Of a stretch of DNA of 64,000 nt, positions 63,535 through 64,000 are shown one piece after another; position 1 is the stretch's first letter; each line of letters begins with the position of its first letter. Source of the DNA: DAOMFB01 sp963801475 (lineage in GTDB: Bacteria > Acidobacteriota > Thermoanaerobaculia > UBA5066); contig CAWDEX010000002.1 in NCBI GenBank assembly GCA_963801475.1, forward strand, positions 892,494-956,493, in the 5' to 3' direction. Both the position numbers and the translations under genes were made by a program. A model generated the notes under the pieces. The model had not been told where the DNA came from. It ran no database searches and saw nothing but the letters and a program-made list of their open reading frames with translations.

Positions 63535-63598
63535 CCGCCGCTCACCTCGGGGTGGCCGCCCCGCGGGACGCCTTCCGGATCTTTGCCACGGCCGCCAA

Positions 63599-63673
<75 letters not shown>

Positions 63674-63683
63674 CTCTTCTCCT

Positions 63684-63707
63684 CCGCGAACTTCCGGAGG
63701 TTCGCGG
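63684..63707. repeat. 24-bp palindromic hairpin after tRNA-Asn
   Basis: CCGCGAACTT-CCGG-AGGTTCGCGG (one T-G wobble) starts 11 nt after the tRNA end. No U-tract follows, so it may be a processing signal or recombination site rather than a terminator. Confidence 0.5.
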
Positions 63708-63717
63708 TTAACAGATA

Positions 63718-63743
63718 CCCCGCGATCGCCCTCGCGGGGTTTT
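63718..63743 (+). terminator. Rho-independent terminator of tRNA-Asn
   Basis: CCCCGCGA and TCGCGGGG form an 8-bp stem with a 6-nt loop, followed by TTTT. Confidence 0.8.
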
Positions 63744-64000
63744 CGCGTCTAAAGGCCGTGGACTCAGAAGGATTTCCTCTTCGGTCGCGGATCCGGCCCA
63801 CCCCGGGCGGCTAAGAGCTGAGAACGTTGAACGGCGGAGTCGAGGCCGGTTCAGGCCCTTGAGCCGCTTTCTAGCGGCCGTTCGTGTCGAGAGCGGCTGA
63901 GAGTGGTCAACAGGTCCGGCGAGGCGAGGCTCGGTGGTTAACAGCCCTCGCCGCGGTGCGATGAGACTCTGATCTCAACGCGCCTCAGCCCCCGGCAATT
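63744..64000. other. Non-coding right edge
   Basis: No convincing ORF. It holds a small hairpin (63863-63878, GCCGCT-TTCT-AGCGGC) and copies of a GGTYAACAG word (63905-63913, 63936-63944) that is complementary to the tRNA-Asn anticodon-loop sequence. Nothing else identified. Confidence 0.5.

Overview
The window is 64 kb of very high-G+C bacterial DNA, tightly packed on both strands, with ATG/GTG starts, many ATGA stop-start overlaps and short convergent gaps. The gene mix is Hanks-type kinases fused to TPR or sulfatase-modifying-factor domains, RIC/hemerythrin repair proteins, class I fumarase, long isocitrate lyase, ThyX-like protein, CcsBA and a UGA-containing peroxiredoxin. It suggests an Acidobacteriota-like soil or sludge bacterium (inference; Myxococcota or a related deep lineage is possible). 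No phage, IS element, CRISPR array or rRNA was seen. It reads as chromosome.

Layout. 0-9 kb: an acyl-CoA dehydrogenase, a 1000-residue kinase/FGE-like/hydrolase fusion, and a convergent Pls/PosA-type nonribosomal peptide synthetase. 9-27.5 kb: a signalling block with five kinases of TolB-like/TPR or TPR type (one on minus, then two tandem pairs on plus). Set among them are two RIC/hemerythrin genes, a lipoprotein, CcsBA, and the deleted relic of another kinase-hydrolase gene. 27.5-30.2 kb: fumarase and pirin. 30.4-38.4 kb: an RND efflux operon (adaptor, pump, outer-membrane factor), an AraC-type regulator and a methyltransferase. 38.4-41.7 kb: a membrane protein, a PP2C phosphatase that may oppose the kinases, and a DUF1206 protein. 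41.7-45.4 kb: an isocitrate lyase-malic enzyme operon (glyoxylate shunt, C4 to pyruvate). 45.5-48 kb: initiator tRNA, selenocysteine peroxiredoxin, FtsB-like protein and enolase. 48-56.3 kb: CAP-domain lipoprotein, double ThyX-like protein, cysteine desulfurase, PAP2 phosphatase, an interrupted aldolase, a lipoprotein and a radical SAM protein. 56.4-63.4 kb: GYF_2-TM2 protein, secreted TPR protein, uridine kinase, methyltransferase, TyrS, TyrA, and a minus operon of outer-membrane-like protein, mini-cytochrome c and GluQRS. 63.5-64 kb: tRNA-Asn with its own promoter and terminator, then non-coding DNA.

Most notable signals: (1) a BCP-type peroxiredoxin whose peroxidatic Cys codon is UGA, followed by a SECIS-like hairpin; (2) two matching ATGACG-N2-CGTCAT palindromes placed alike upstream of both RIC/hemerythrin genes; (3) a TANNNT hexamer ending 6-9 nt before several start codons that lack a Shine-Dalgarno, implying leaderless mRNAs; (4) evidence of kinase birth, domain shuffling and death; (5) a two-halved ThyX-like protein in which the signature is split between the halves.
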